A stretch of DNA of 64,000 bases from Cristatella mucedo. Its lineage: Eukaryota; Bryozoa; Phylactolaemata; Cristatellidae. The stretch covers positions 205,001 to 269,000 of the forward strand of contig WPIO01000144.1 of assembly GCA_009760855.2 (NCBI GenBank), read 5' to 3'. A program made the translations under genes and the position numbers. This document shows, in pieces, positions 52,560 through 63,129 of the stretch. Below the pieces are notes generated by a model. That model made no database searches. It was not told where the DNA came from and saw only the letters and a program-made list of their open reading frames with translations. Positions within the stretch are counted from its first letter, which is position 1. Every line of letters begins with the position of its first letter.

Positions 52560-54540
52560 ATTCTGCTGTATTGGACTGTTGCAAGTGCTTGCAATGGCCT
52601 CCATCTCCGGTCCGCCGTTAATTTAGGTCTTTAGTCTCTCGGCTTGCTCTTCAGGATCTGTGGGATCTCTCGTTCCTAAAGCTATTGACATAAACAAGTC
52701 GTCCTTTACCGCCTCTTGTCTCACCTGGGCACCAGTGCCACTGCACTGCACTGCAATGGCTTGGTTCCTGTCTCAGTGAACAATTCTAAAGCATTGACGC
52801 CAACGGCAAAGTAATAATGCATCAACAGGATGCGGTGCCCCAAGAATCTATACTTTGGACCACATCTTCTTACCACGCGTACCCTCTTTCGTGTGCGTGT
52901 AGACGCCAATTCATACGGCTAGGCTATAGTAGATACGTATGTGACGTACAGCTGCACCTATTTTGTATCCCTCTACGCCCCCATCGCGTCAAATTCTCTC
53001 CGCTGCCATTTATCATGCGATGCCGACATTCGCTCTTGGAACAGCACTTTCTAAACAGACGCAAACCTTGCATGCTGAGAGGTGCCACTCACCAAATATT
53101 AACGGCTCGGCCGACAGGTTTATAGCCTCCTTCGCAGAAACAATTGCGCACTTTTTTCCTCCACAAAGCCCCACCGACTGTAGCAATCGTTATTTTGCAA
53201 CCTGCGACACCTTCCTTAACGGATTTTCTGAGGTCTCTGCAGGCAAAGTGGCTACCATAATAAAGTCTAGTAAAAAGAGCTCCTCTCCTGAAGACCCTGT
53301 AGATATGCCCTCTCTGAGGTCTTCATTGGAAGAAAAAATTAACCCAGCCATAACTTAGATTTGATTTTTGATGCTACTCTAAAAATGCGCTGTACCCAAG
53401 TATTTCAAATCGGCCACCGTTAGACCAGTGAGCGTAGATTAGATTCAAATGTCTTTGCAAATTATCGCCCAGTTTCCCTTCATCTCTTTCTGTCAATTTT
53501 TCTTTAAAAAATTGCCACTAAGGAGTTGGTAGTTCACAATAAAAAGATTAAATTTTCAGGGCAATATAGTCGGGGCTCAAGCGGCAGAGTTCCACTTAAA
53601 CTGCTCTCCGCCGTGTAACCCATGGCATCCTATGCACCAACGACTACGAGAATGTCGCTGTCGTAGCCCCGCTTGATCTATCTGCTACCTTCGAAACTAT
53701 CGATCACGACATCCTACTTGAACGATGGAGAACAACGATCTGTCTGGCAGACGAACCACTGGCTTGGTTCTAAACGTACTTTTCCGGTCGTGTTCAATCC
53801 GTAGTGAGAGAGTCAGGTCTCATCCAGCATACTAGTCATTTGACCCTCAGTTGACCTTTGCTGTTCTCCATTTTTACCGAGCAACTGGTTGAAGTGGTTC
53901 GGGCCCATCAAATAGGTCATCACTTTTATGCTGACACTACTCAGTATTTGTGATTTAAACCATCATGATCTGCTGCAGCGATTGACAAACTGAATGCTTT
54001 TCATTCTATGCAGACAGCTAATGCAAACATTCTATCCTGGACGATGGAAAATTTTAGCAAACTAAACTACAATATCAAACGGAATCGAAGCTCGTAGGGC
54101 ACCCCAAGCGCGTGGCTGGATTAGATGCTTTGCACTCCTAATAGGTGATGCTCTTGTGAGACTATAGCCGTGTGCTCGGAATCTAGATGTCGTCTTCGGC
54201 AGCTGCCTAAATTTTGAAAGCTTCCTTGAGAAGACTCCTTCTACAGCTAGCAATCACGTCCGATTCCTATCTAATATTAGGAACTGTCTTCCGCGGTGGC
54301 CTGCAAAACATTTAACTACCTCCATGGCTCTGTCTCGGCTAGATTACTGCTATTCCATTTTGGATGGACTACCAAGAAAAGCCACTGCAGCTAGTGAGTT
54401 TACAAATCCCGAAAGTTTGACCGTGTGTTTCCTTAGCTGAAAGAGCTGGGATGGCTACCGTTTGATAAACAGTTCCGACTGACGTCGTGACATCCCCTGA
54501 TTTAATTTTTTTAAATAAGCTTGAAACGCACCCGTTCCTC
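52560..54540 (+). mobile_element. LINE family 2-like, RT region, heavily degenerate
   Basis: Across several frames: 'NGFSEVSAGKVATIIKSSK' (linker before RT), 'APLDLSATFETIDHDILLE' (RT palm), 'HFYADTTQYL' (catalytic site, where YADDTQ is expected), and 'SRLDYCYSILDGLPRKAT' (post-RT). Stops occur throughout. The order of motifs shows an almost full RT span. Confidence 0.75.
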
Positions 54541-54684
54541 ACAGCATTTGCTGGGTTCTTGCAATTTTTTCTTTGTGTGCTCATGCGTGTGTACACTTTG
54601 TTTACTACTACTAATCATTTTGTTTATGTTGATACTGTTGGGCACTGTTGCCACTAACGCCAGGCTCCCTTTGCAGCATACGCT

Positions 54685-54825
54685 GCCGGGTTTGGTCGAG
54701 CGGTTAAGATGTTTGCCCCGACCAAGGTTTGGCTGGGGTCATGGGCTCGAGCCCTGAGGCTGAAGACGTGAAGCGGCTGAAGAGAGATTAGGTTCTCTTG
54801 GGGCGCTATACAAATGTATTATATT
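54685..54825 (+). mobile_element. tRNA-derived SINE-B (reference copy)
   Basis: A-box region 'tttggtcgagcggttaagat', B-box region 'catgggctcgagccctgagg', then 'agagagattaggttctcttg' and 'gggcgctatacaaatgtatt'. The head is tRNA-Leu/Ser-like and the tail resembles the LINE family 1 3' end. Confidence 0.85.
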
Positions 54826-54829
54826 TTTT

Positions 54830-55280
54830 ATGCGTAAAGTGTCTAGAATTAGATTAGGTTTTCTGAGAGTGCTTAAACAATATACTAATATTATCGTCAG
54901 ACTTGCCTTCGTATCATACGCTCTTCCGAATATGGCAGTCGGTTGTAGTCTAACCTATGGCAAATCTTTTGCAGACCTAGCCGACAGTTCGTTGGGAGCG
55001 GGGAAAATCCTTCCCCGACTGATGTTGTGACATACCCTTAGTTAAGGATCATTAAAAAAAAGCGAAGCGAACGCCCGGGGGGGGGAGGGCGCCCCACCTC
55101 TTCCTTAATGCATTAGCTGTATCCCTGTTAGGCGTCCTCTGAGTACTAATTGGTGCGGCAATGGTACAAGTTATCGTCAACCAATTGCCGTATTTGTATT
55201 CCACTGCCAACTTGACCGACAAAATTATGTAAAAAGAATGTAAACACGTACCTGCTTCTCATAGCATTTGCGTGAAGCCA
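54830..55280. other. Unassigned
   Basis: No gene recognised. A poly(G) run of about 11 is at 55076. The minus-strand frame 55370-55146 is mostly 3' UTR of family 1 type. Confidence 0.45.
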
Positions 55281-55284
55281 GTGA

Positions 55285-56180
55285 TTGTCCTTCGTGTGCT
55301 TATGAGTGCTAACACTGTGCATGCATCTACTAACCATATGATGCATGTCATGCATGCTGAAAATGTCCATGCAACCAGTAACCGCTCGTGCTTCCTTTAC
55401 AGCAGTATGTATTTTGTAAAACTAACTTACCTGTTATGGGCAAACCCAGTGTGATTCAGAGATTGGAAAGGCTGACGCTCAAAATTGGCTCTGCCAGCAT
55501 ATCTCCAGTTGAATCAGCTCGAAATCTAGGTGTCATATTCCAAAGCGACCTCTCGTTAGACGACCACATCAGCTCCACAGTCAAATCTGCCTATTTTCAG
55601 CTTCATAAGATTGCTAAAATTCGGGTTTGTTTAGATAAGGATACCACGTCTAAGTTGGTCCATGCATTCGTGACATCCCGTCTCGACTTCTGCAACTCAC
55701 TGCTCGCTGGCCTACCAGCATGTGCGATCAGGCGATTGCAGCTGATGCAAAACTCCACAGCTAGGCTTATCTAGGCTTATCTTTTATAGTCTAGAAATAC
55801 CTCGTACAAACCTTAAATCCTTTGGAGACCGTGCATTTAGCTCGTATGCTCCCACAGCCTGGAACTCCCTCCCGACCTGCATCAGAACATCCCCTGACCT
55901 GACCACATTCAAAAGAAACTTAAAAACATACCTATTTAGGACAGCATTTAGTGGGTCCTTGTGATTCGTCCTCGATGTGCTTATGCGTGCTGACACTGTT
56001 CATGCTGCCACTAACCACATTTGCATGCTGACCCTGTGCATTTCACCCCTAACCATGTCATTCATTTTGTTTGTTTATCAAGCATGATTTTACTCACCAT
56101 TCAATTGCATTTCCCTTTGCAGCAAATGTAAAGCGCCTAGAGAGAGATTAAGTTCTCTGAGGGCGCTTTATAATAATACT
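55285..56180 (+). mobile_element. LINE family 1, rearranged 3' half
   Basis: A 3' UTR-like piece (55290-55410) precedes an RT C-terminal frame: 'LERLTLKIGSASISPVESAR', 'TSKLVHAFVTSRLDFCNSLL'. The frame ends near 55775 and jumps, with an internal deletion, to 'LKSFGDRAFS'-type sequence. The 3' UTR and tail end at about 56180. A deletion of the 'CRER..LADLHWLPVK' part is apparent. Confidence 0.85.
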
Positions 56181-56820
56181 TATTATTGTAACATTTATGT
56201 AATAATACTTATTACATAAAGCGAAAGAAAGAGAATGGAGTGCTCCATCATCCAACATTTGCGAAGTCTCACAAAGACCTTAAAGGTTTACTTCTACCTC
56301 ACTCACTCCGGCCTGCTCGTGCAACTGCTAGCACGTCAAAATCCTGGGAGCACGGAGTAGCTAACTGGATTTTGTATCTATGAAAGAAGTATTGCTTGCT
56401 AAGTTTTTTAGAAAGACGGACCTATCTGTACTAAGGCGTTAAGTAAGTGTCCCAAATTACGTTTTAAGACTGCTTAACGTATGCTCCCATTCAGTATGTA
56501 AAGTTGCCATCAGTTTCATATGCATGCTATATGTAAAATGCTCGTTTGTTTGGCTTTGCATTTACTCAAATATGCTGGACTGCACTCAGTCTCGTTTACG
56601 CAAACGAGTTCCTCTTCATTTTTATTAGGTAGTTTCACACTTTTAAAAACGGCACAGCCTTATTAGGTAGTTTCACACTTTTAAAAACGGCACAGCCTTA
56701 TGGTAACGGCGTAGAATATTAGGGCTGCGAGTTGCATCAATAAAGCGTGCGTCGCAGAATCGAGCCATTATTTCATCTAGTGACATTGGCCGTGGACCCG
56801 ATGCGTATTGTGTATTTGCG
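56181..56820. other. Unassigned, with a 38-bp tandem duplication
   Basis: 56624-56661 and 56662-56699 are identical 38-bp copies starting 'ttattaggtagtttcacact'. Otherwise nothing recognised. Confidence 0.6.
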
Positions 56821-56824
56821 TAAT

Positions 56825-56945
56825 GATAATAATAATAATAATACACTTGATAAAGTGACCTCAGGAGAACTCAATCTCTTTCTAAGCGCTTTTCATTTGT
56901 TGCAAAGGAAACGCGATCGAATGGTGAGTGGTATCATGCTGGAAT
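56825..56945 (-). mobile_element. LINE family 1, 3' terminal fragment
   Basis: (aat)n, then 'cacttgataaagtgacctca' and 'tttctaagcgcttttcattt'. About 120 bp of the 3' end in minus orientation. Confidence 0.85.
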
Positions 56946-57164
56946 AACATGCGTAACAGAGAATACCGCTAAAGTTCTGAGTAGCCCCAGGCAGCGCACT
57001 AGACCGTGCGAGAGAAGTGCAGATACGTGCTTCACGACCTGGCTATTCGGCTAAATGTTTAAGTATCTTTGCGCACTTAATTAAATGTTGCGTTCCTCGA
57101 TTTATCTGGACGCTGGTGCGTTTTGGAAGAACCTTATAAAATGACGGCAGAACGACGTCAGCAT

Positions 57165-57312
57165 AAGCAATGCCAGCTGATTTAGCAGCCTCATTTGCAT
57201 ACCGATAGGGGAGCCTTTGACGACTATCACCGCCGCTTGCAAGTTGGCGATAATGGATTGCCCACTGCAATATTCGAACCCGCGACCTCGGTCGAGAAGA
57301 AGAGCGAGCTAT
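57165..57312 (-). mobile_element. tRNA-derived SINE-A
   Basis: Minus strand: 'ctcgaccgaggtcgcgggtt' and 'cgaatattgcagtgggcaat' (B-box), 'ccgcttgcaagttggcga' in mirror, and a tail 'tatgcaaatgaggctgctaa'. Confidence 0.7.
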
Positions 57313-57597
57313 TAATAATAATTAATTAATTATATTATTAAATTATTATTATTATTAATATTAAACTATTTAATTATTAATTAATTAATAATACTAATAC
57401 CTAATGTACCTTTTTGGGTTATCACGGCACGTTCTCGATCTTCACAAGGCGCTGCTCAGCTATTTTTCCCAAAAACCTCAAGTTTTAAACTGAAATGAAT
57501 CAGTCGAATGCATTTCGCTTGATTAGCGCTGACATTCTTCTACTCGCAACGATGGGGAAATTGCGCTACGGTTTGTGCCAAACCTGCGAATCCCTTT

Positions 57598-57712
57598 TTG
57601 TTAAGATCACTAACCATTCAATCGTGCTTCCTTTGCAGCAGATTAAAGTGCCCATAGAGATTTTGAGTAATCTAAGGGCGCTATATCAAATGCATTATTA
57701 TTATTATTATAA
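57598..57712 (+). mobile_element. LINE family 1, 3' terminal fragment
   Basis: 'cactaaccattcaatcgtgc', 'tttgcagcagattaaagtgc', tail 'gggcgctatatcaaatgcat' plus (tta)n. Confidence 0.9.
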
Positions 57713-58155
57713 GTGAATATTTCAGTTCATAGACCGCAGAGAATCTATCTAGGCATCGAATATGTTCAATTGTCAGATAAATTCAAATCAGTCTACGCGA
57801 ACGAGTAGGAATCACTCGTTGTTAACCAAGATTTGAAATACAGCCTACGGTGTTACTTGCTTATTAGTAGGCAATGCGTAAAGTTCGCAGCATTTCAATT
57901 TTTCCTCTCGATATCGTGAGGGTACATGCGTAGGGTGCAATGTACATGCGTAGCGTAGCGACAAAGCGGATGCTGGCCGGACGCTAGCTGACGGACTTGT
58001 AGTCTCATTTTGCTTCAATGTGAGCGAACAAAACTCTTCTCATTTTAAAAACTGGAAAAAAAACATTGCTAGCCGTCCAAAAGTAGTTAGCGGAAAATTT
58101 GCTGCCAGCGCTTTCGGTGTAACCTAATCGCGACCTGACTTGGCTCGTGACGCCA
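57713..58155. other. No gene recognised
   Basis: Unassigned sequence. 'acatgcgtagggtgcaatgt' and 'acatgcgtagcgtagcgaca' form a small imperfect repeat at about 57924-57963. Confidence 0.45.
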
Positions 58156-58400
<245 letters not shown>

Positions 58401-58796
58401 AACGATCGCTGGTCAGCATGGGGCATGTAAATACTCCACACAACACTGTGCCAGCGGATCTTATTTCATCCCGTAAGCCGAAATGGTGTGTACCTAACGA
58501 CGGCTGGCTGGATGGCTCACTAACAAGTATACCATCAGTGAGAATGGCGATCAACGTACTCAAGTACCTTTACGACACGAAAGAGCCGGTAGATACAGCA
58601 AAAGCAGACCCCAGTTTACGACCATGGCGCGGTATCGGCGAGGTGGATTCAACAATGCTCGAGGCGTGTAACGCGCTCTTTCAATCTTCGGACAATGGTC
58701 GCGGAACGAAGCCGAAGCGCTGGCGTCTAAGACGCACGTCCGGCCAGCCCTAGTGGCAAGCGTTTCCTGCTCATGCATCCGGTCACTCCATAGTCT

Positions 58797-58856
58797 TGCC
58801 GCTGCCGCCGCCGCTGCCGCTGCTGCTGCTGCCGCTGCTGCTGCTGCTGCTGCTGC

Positions 58857-58914
<58 letters not shown>

Positions 58915-58991
58915 GCTGCTGCTGCTGCCGCTGCTGCTGCTGCTGCTACTGCTGCTGCTGCTGCCGCTGCTGCCGCTGCTGCTGCTGCTGC

Positions 58992-59055
<64 letters not shown>

Positions 59056-59090
59056 GCTGCTGCCGCTGCTGCCGCTGCTGCTGCTGCTGC

Positions 59091-59124
<34 letters not shown>
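58797..59124. repeat. (CTG/CCG)n trinucleotide repeat, ~330 bp
   Basis: More than 100 triplets, mostly ctg with ccg interruptions and one cta near 58947. On the minus strand the Ala frame stays open through 59219-58560, while the Gln frame has a TAG at the cta. No flanking domain supports a gene in any frame. Confidence 0.95.
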
Positions 59125-59126
<2 letters not shown>

Positions 59127-59389
59127 GTACCAGGCGATTCCGAGAGCGTGCCGAGCATCGACGAATGGATGGGTGAGTTTCTCTTGGCAGCGACCAGTGG
59201 CTCGATTTGTGTGCGCCACTAGGAGGTTGAGACAGTGATTTCGAACGCTTCCGCTTTCGACTCCGACTGAGCCATCGAGCGGCTCAGTTGGAGTAGCACA
59301 GCAAACTGTCCATCGCCTGGAAAGCGAAGCTGGACCGCGGCGGCGAAGCTTTCGACGACGCGCCCACGGAGTAAGGGCTTCGCAATTCG

Positions 59390-59677
59390 CTAACTTTGAT
59401 AAGCTTTGCCGGGCAGCAGAGGTGAAGTAGGCGCGGAGCCGGCAAACGCCGCCGCAGCCGCAGCAGCCGCCGCCGCCGGCTTGCGTTCGCCGCCGCTTCT
59501 CCGGTTCACTGGCGACGGTACAGCTAAATGGCTGAGACTCGCGTCCCCCTGCAGCGAATAAGCCTGCGTTTGCAATGTATGCGTCGGCGAGCTGCTACTT
59601 CGTAACAAATTTGTAACAACTACTTGGCAGCCACTTCCTCTTCGACAGCGACGCTCGGGAATGTGTCTAAATCTCAA
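59390..59677 (-). CDS. Possible exon, Ser/Ala-rich, unrecognised
   Basis: A 95-codon minus-strand frame with 'LLRSSSSPTHTLQ', a poly-Ala run and a Pro/Ser-rich end, stopping at 59390. The composition resembles a disordered coding segment and the local DNA is GC-rich. No domain, splice pairing or homologue was recognised, so it may be chance. Confidence 0.2.
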   Translation of the reverse strand: MRFRHIPERRCRRGSGCQVVVTNLLRSSSSPTHTLQTQAYSLQGDASLSHLAVPSPVNRRSGGERKPAAAAAAAAAAFAGSAPTSPLLPGKAYQS

Positions 59678-59689
59678 TAAGCAACGAAC

Positions 59690-60030
59690 ATTTTTGAGAA
59701 CTAAAGTTTAAAAGAAGCTGAACGAGCCATTCAACTGTTGCACTTCGGCTATTCTAACTATGTACGCAACGACAGCTGCTCTCCTGCTGCCGACTATGGC
59801 TCATTCTTTCCACCTGTCCTGAGCTGCTACTTCTATGCTACTCACTACCTCAACTGCTCTCCCAACTCTGCTATGCTTCCCACTTTCTCTTTGTTGCGTG
59901 AGACGAAGTCTGTTGGCTACCGAATGCGCACTGAAAGTCGCTTAGGCTGTGAGTGGGCTATGTGAAACTCTCCAGCGTAACAACCACGCGGTCTTTATGG
60001 CTTTGCGGAGTTACAGACGGAGATAAATTA
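59690..60030 (+). mobile_element. LINE family 2, 3' end
   Basis: 'gaacgagccattcaactgtt', 'ctcactacctcaactgctct', 'ggctttgcggagttacagac' then 'ggagataaattacattaaat' tail. Confidence 0.85.
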
Positions 60031-61410
60031 CATTAAATTATGCGGTGCAACAGTGAAATGGCAAATCCTCAACATTAAGATTGTAAACTTTTTCGCCACT
60101 AGCAGATGAATTCAGACTTTGTGTGTGACTTGATGTGTACACCTCTATGCTGCCGGCTTCTGCTCGGTCACTAGCGCATTGCTGCTAGCGCTCATTCTGT
60201 AAATGATTCAGGTGCCCATTCTCTAATTCACGTCACGCTCGTCTTTTCTCTAAAAGGCTCTGTCATATTCGGACTCGCTTGTTTCACTTTCATATATTTC
60301 CGTGCTATTCATTAAGAAAGACTATGCATCATTAGCTCCTGCGTCTAGATGTTGCTTTATTCTAATGTCCATCGCCTGCGTTCTCTGAGCGGTGCGCAGT
60401 ACCCGCATACCCGGGTATCCTTTTGTGGCTACGGCGTCTCTCAACGTAACCCTTTCCATACGACGATCGGCTCCCTGCCCAGCGTGCAATCTAGGTACTA
60501 TACGTTCGCTTGGTCAGATGAATCGGTCTTCGCAAAAACTGATCAGTCTTCGAAAGCTCCGACTATCTTTGTGCAGCCTGAGCATACTTCTGCTGAGAAC
60601 TCTGTAGAAAGATTAATTCTCGCTTATTTTTCTATTGATTCTTCGTCCTTTCATTCGTCGTTCCTTCGGACAGACAAATCTTGGCCCCATACTCCCCTGG
60701 CCCCACACTCCATTTTAATTAATTATAGCTTTATAAAGCTTTCCTTCTTTGTTTTCTTTCTTTCCTTCTTTGATCGTCTCGATCTGCGATCGCTTGAGGC
60801 GGATCTTTTGGATCTGTACGTTCAAACCTCTGGCCACGCTCGCTCCGCGGTCAAGCGCTCTTACTTGAAATGCGACACGAGATAAGGACGCTACGCCCAG
60901 CGGCGCGAGCTGGCATCCGGTGGTTTCGAGGCAGCTTCTCTGAGATTCCCCGCCGCTGGCTCAGATCGCTCGTCGGCTTTCTTTTTTCAATTTAAATCAC
61001 CCGTCGTCTCAGCTGCCTCAGCGTCACCTTTTATGCTGACGAAACACGGGTCTGTCTCGTTCTGTTGTTTGGCCTTGACCCGCCCACAAAGAAATGTGAA
61101 ACCTCCGTGTACTCGTCGCTGTTGAAGCTGGACTGTGGATGCTACCACTAATCAGTACATCTCTTAATCGGTCACTCACTTGCTGCGCCACCTTCTGATC
61201 GTCCTTCACGATGGCTTATTTTTTCTGTCTGGAAACTTGCACGAACTTCCGTAGACGGCGATAAAAACTCAATAAAAGCCGATGCATGCAGAAAGCCGAC
61301 GCACGAGGTCATTCGACCTCATGAGAGAATGCTTTTTATTATAAAACTATAGAAAATGGCTACTGGATAAATGCCGGAGGAGGAGGCTCAAATTCGGGGG
61401 TACCTAGCCT
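60031..61410. other. No gene recognised
   Basis: The 178-codon plus frame 60349-60885 is the longest here but has no clear domain. Its end ('FDRLDLRSLEADLLDLYV') may be chance or a decayed LINE. The rest is unassigned. Confidence 0.4.
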
Positions 61411-61757
61411 TAAAGCAGACCAACTGAGTTCTAAAATAGGTTATAAAGTTGCGCAGACGAGTACCCTCTTAACAGGGAGAACTCTTTAGAGGGAGATTAC
61501 AAATCACGCTTCTCGCTTAGAAAGAGAAACTTAAAGACATAATAAACGTCACTTTAACTTTTTACCTGCACTTAGATGAGAATGCAGATGAGTAAAACTA
61601 TTTGATTATGAAGTCGCTATAGATTACTCATTAAAATATACTGCGTTACTATTCATTTCAAGCCCAGTATTTTACTAACTGTAGTTGTGATTATTTAAAA
61701 GTGCCTCTGAAGTAATAGCTAGTTTGATATGCATTACGGCTGGCAATAAATGATACA

Positions 61758-62050
61758 CTACACCACTTCTCGCCACCCTGCACTGGCTACCAAGTCAAGA
61801 AGCGGATCGACTTCAAAGTTTTGTCGCTCACTTTCAGGTCACTTCATTCTTTGGCTCCAGCCTATCTCTCAGATCTACTCCCCCACCAGGCCAAGCATCG
61901 TACCACCTGCTTTTCCGAATCCAACAGTTTACCACTACCTCGTACAAACCTCAAATCCTTTGGAGACCGTGCATCTAGTTCGTATGCTCCCAAAGCCTGG
62001 AGCCCACTCCCGACTTGCGTCAGAACATCCCCTGACTTGACCACATTTAA
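61758..62050 (+). mobile_element. LINE family 1, internal C-terminal fragment
   Basis: 'LHSLAPAYLSDLLPHQAKHR', 'LKSFGDRASSSYAPKAW' and 'TSPDLTTFK', then it stops without a 3' UTR. The frame is largely open. Confidence 0.85.
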
Positions 62051-62196
62051 AAGCAGACCAACTGAGTTCTAAAATACGCTAAAAAGTTTCGCAGACGAGT
62101 ACCGATGATAACCCTCTTATAAGAGAGAACTCTTTCGAGGGAGATTACAAAGCACGCTTCTCGCTTTGAATGAGAAACTTAACGACATAACAAAAG

Positions 62197-62402
62197 TCAC
62201 TTTAATAATAGTAATAATGCGCTTGATAAAGCGCCCTCAGAGAACTCAATCTCTCTCGGCGCTTTACATTTGCTGCAAAGGGAAATGCAATTGAATGTTG
62301 AGTAATATCATGCTTGATAAACAAACAACATGAATAACATGGTTAAGCGTGACATGCACAGGGTCAGCTTGCAAATGTGGTTAGTGGCAGCATGCACAGT
62401 GT
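62197..62402 (-). mobile_element. LINE family 1, 3' end with flanking duplication
   Basis: Mirrored tail 'gcgcttgataaagcgccctc' and 3' UTR. It is flanked by 'ctttaa' on both sides; the sister repeat at 61550-61562 keeps the empty site 'cactttaactttttacctgc'. A clean 5'-truncated insertion. Confidence 0.85.
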
Positions 62403-62764
62403 CTTTAACCTTTTACCTGCACTTAGATGAGAATGCAGATGAGAAAGACTATTTGATTATGAAGTCGCTATAGATTACTCATTAAAATATCCCGTTACTA
62501 TTCCTTTCAAGCCCAGTATTTTACTAGCTGTAGTTTTGACGATATAAAAGGGCCTCTGAATTAATAGCTAGTTTGCGGGGCATTACGGCTGGCAATAAAC
62601 GATACATACCCGGATGCGATACCCGGATGTGCACTCGCTTGCTTGTCGTGCGTACCGCATGATACCAAGCATGTCAATTAGCTTTGGCTATTACTTCTCT
62701 CGCAGCGAGTTTCACAGCGCTTAGATATTAAATCAATAATAATATAACATGTATATATTGCCCC

Positions 62765-62920
62765 TGGTTCGTAGCCTAGGTGTGCTCGCTTTTCACGACC
62801 TTGGTCGCGGGTTCAAGTGATGCATTGGGCGATCCCGTATTGCTCACTGAAAGTGGAGGTAATAGCTATAAGGCTCTTCTGCCGCTATATAAATCTGGCT
62901 CGTTAAATCAGCTTAATTAA
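62765..62920 (+). mobile_element. tRNA-derived SINE-A
   Basis: 'tggttcgtagcctaggtgtg', 'ccttggtcgcgggttcaagt' (B-box-like), 'ggctcttctgccgctatata', 'ctcgttaaatcagctta'. Confidence 0.75.
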
Positions 62921-63129
62921 TTATTCAATATTTATAGCGCTGCAATAGAAGTAAATTTATCTCTAGGAACTTTATATATTTTTATAAAAAAAAGCTCAAG
63001 AGATTTGGTTCTCTCATAGTGCTATACAAATCATTTATTAGTAATAATTGCGAGGTACGAGTCTTTGGGGCATTTCCACACGGTACGTATACCAAATTAA
63101 GGGACGAGAACATGTGAAGTGTATTTAGT

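Larger units (their letters stand above)
61411..62608. repeat. ~345-bp direct repeat pair flanking a LINE fragment
   Basis: 61411-61757 and 62048-62608 start 'aaagcagaccaactgagttc' and end 'cattacggctggcaataaa'. The second copy is longer only because of an insertion of about 200 bp (62197-62402). Between the repeats lies a family 1 fragment at 61760-62047. Confidence 0.8.

Noticed and set aside
54685-54770. A functional tRNA gene
   Set aside because: A and B boxes are present, but the arms do not fold into a complete cloverleaf by eye and the sequence continues into a LINE-like tail, so it is a SINE.
58560-59238. Poly-Ala, poly-Leu and poly-Gln proteins
   Set aside because: All frames of the ctg/ccg triplet tract are open or nearly so; the Gln frame has an internal stop and no flanking domain exists.
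60349-60885. A 178-codon host gene
   Set aside because: No domain, no supporting splice sites, biased Ser/Phe-rich composition from pyrimidine-rich DNA; chance is as likely.
61411-62608. An LTR retrotransposon with 345-bp LTRs
   Set aside because: The DNA between the repeats is a LINE fragment of about 290 bp, with no primer binding site, polypurine tract or gag/pol sequence, and no TG...CA ends were seen.
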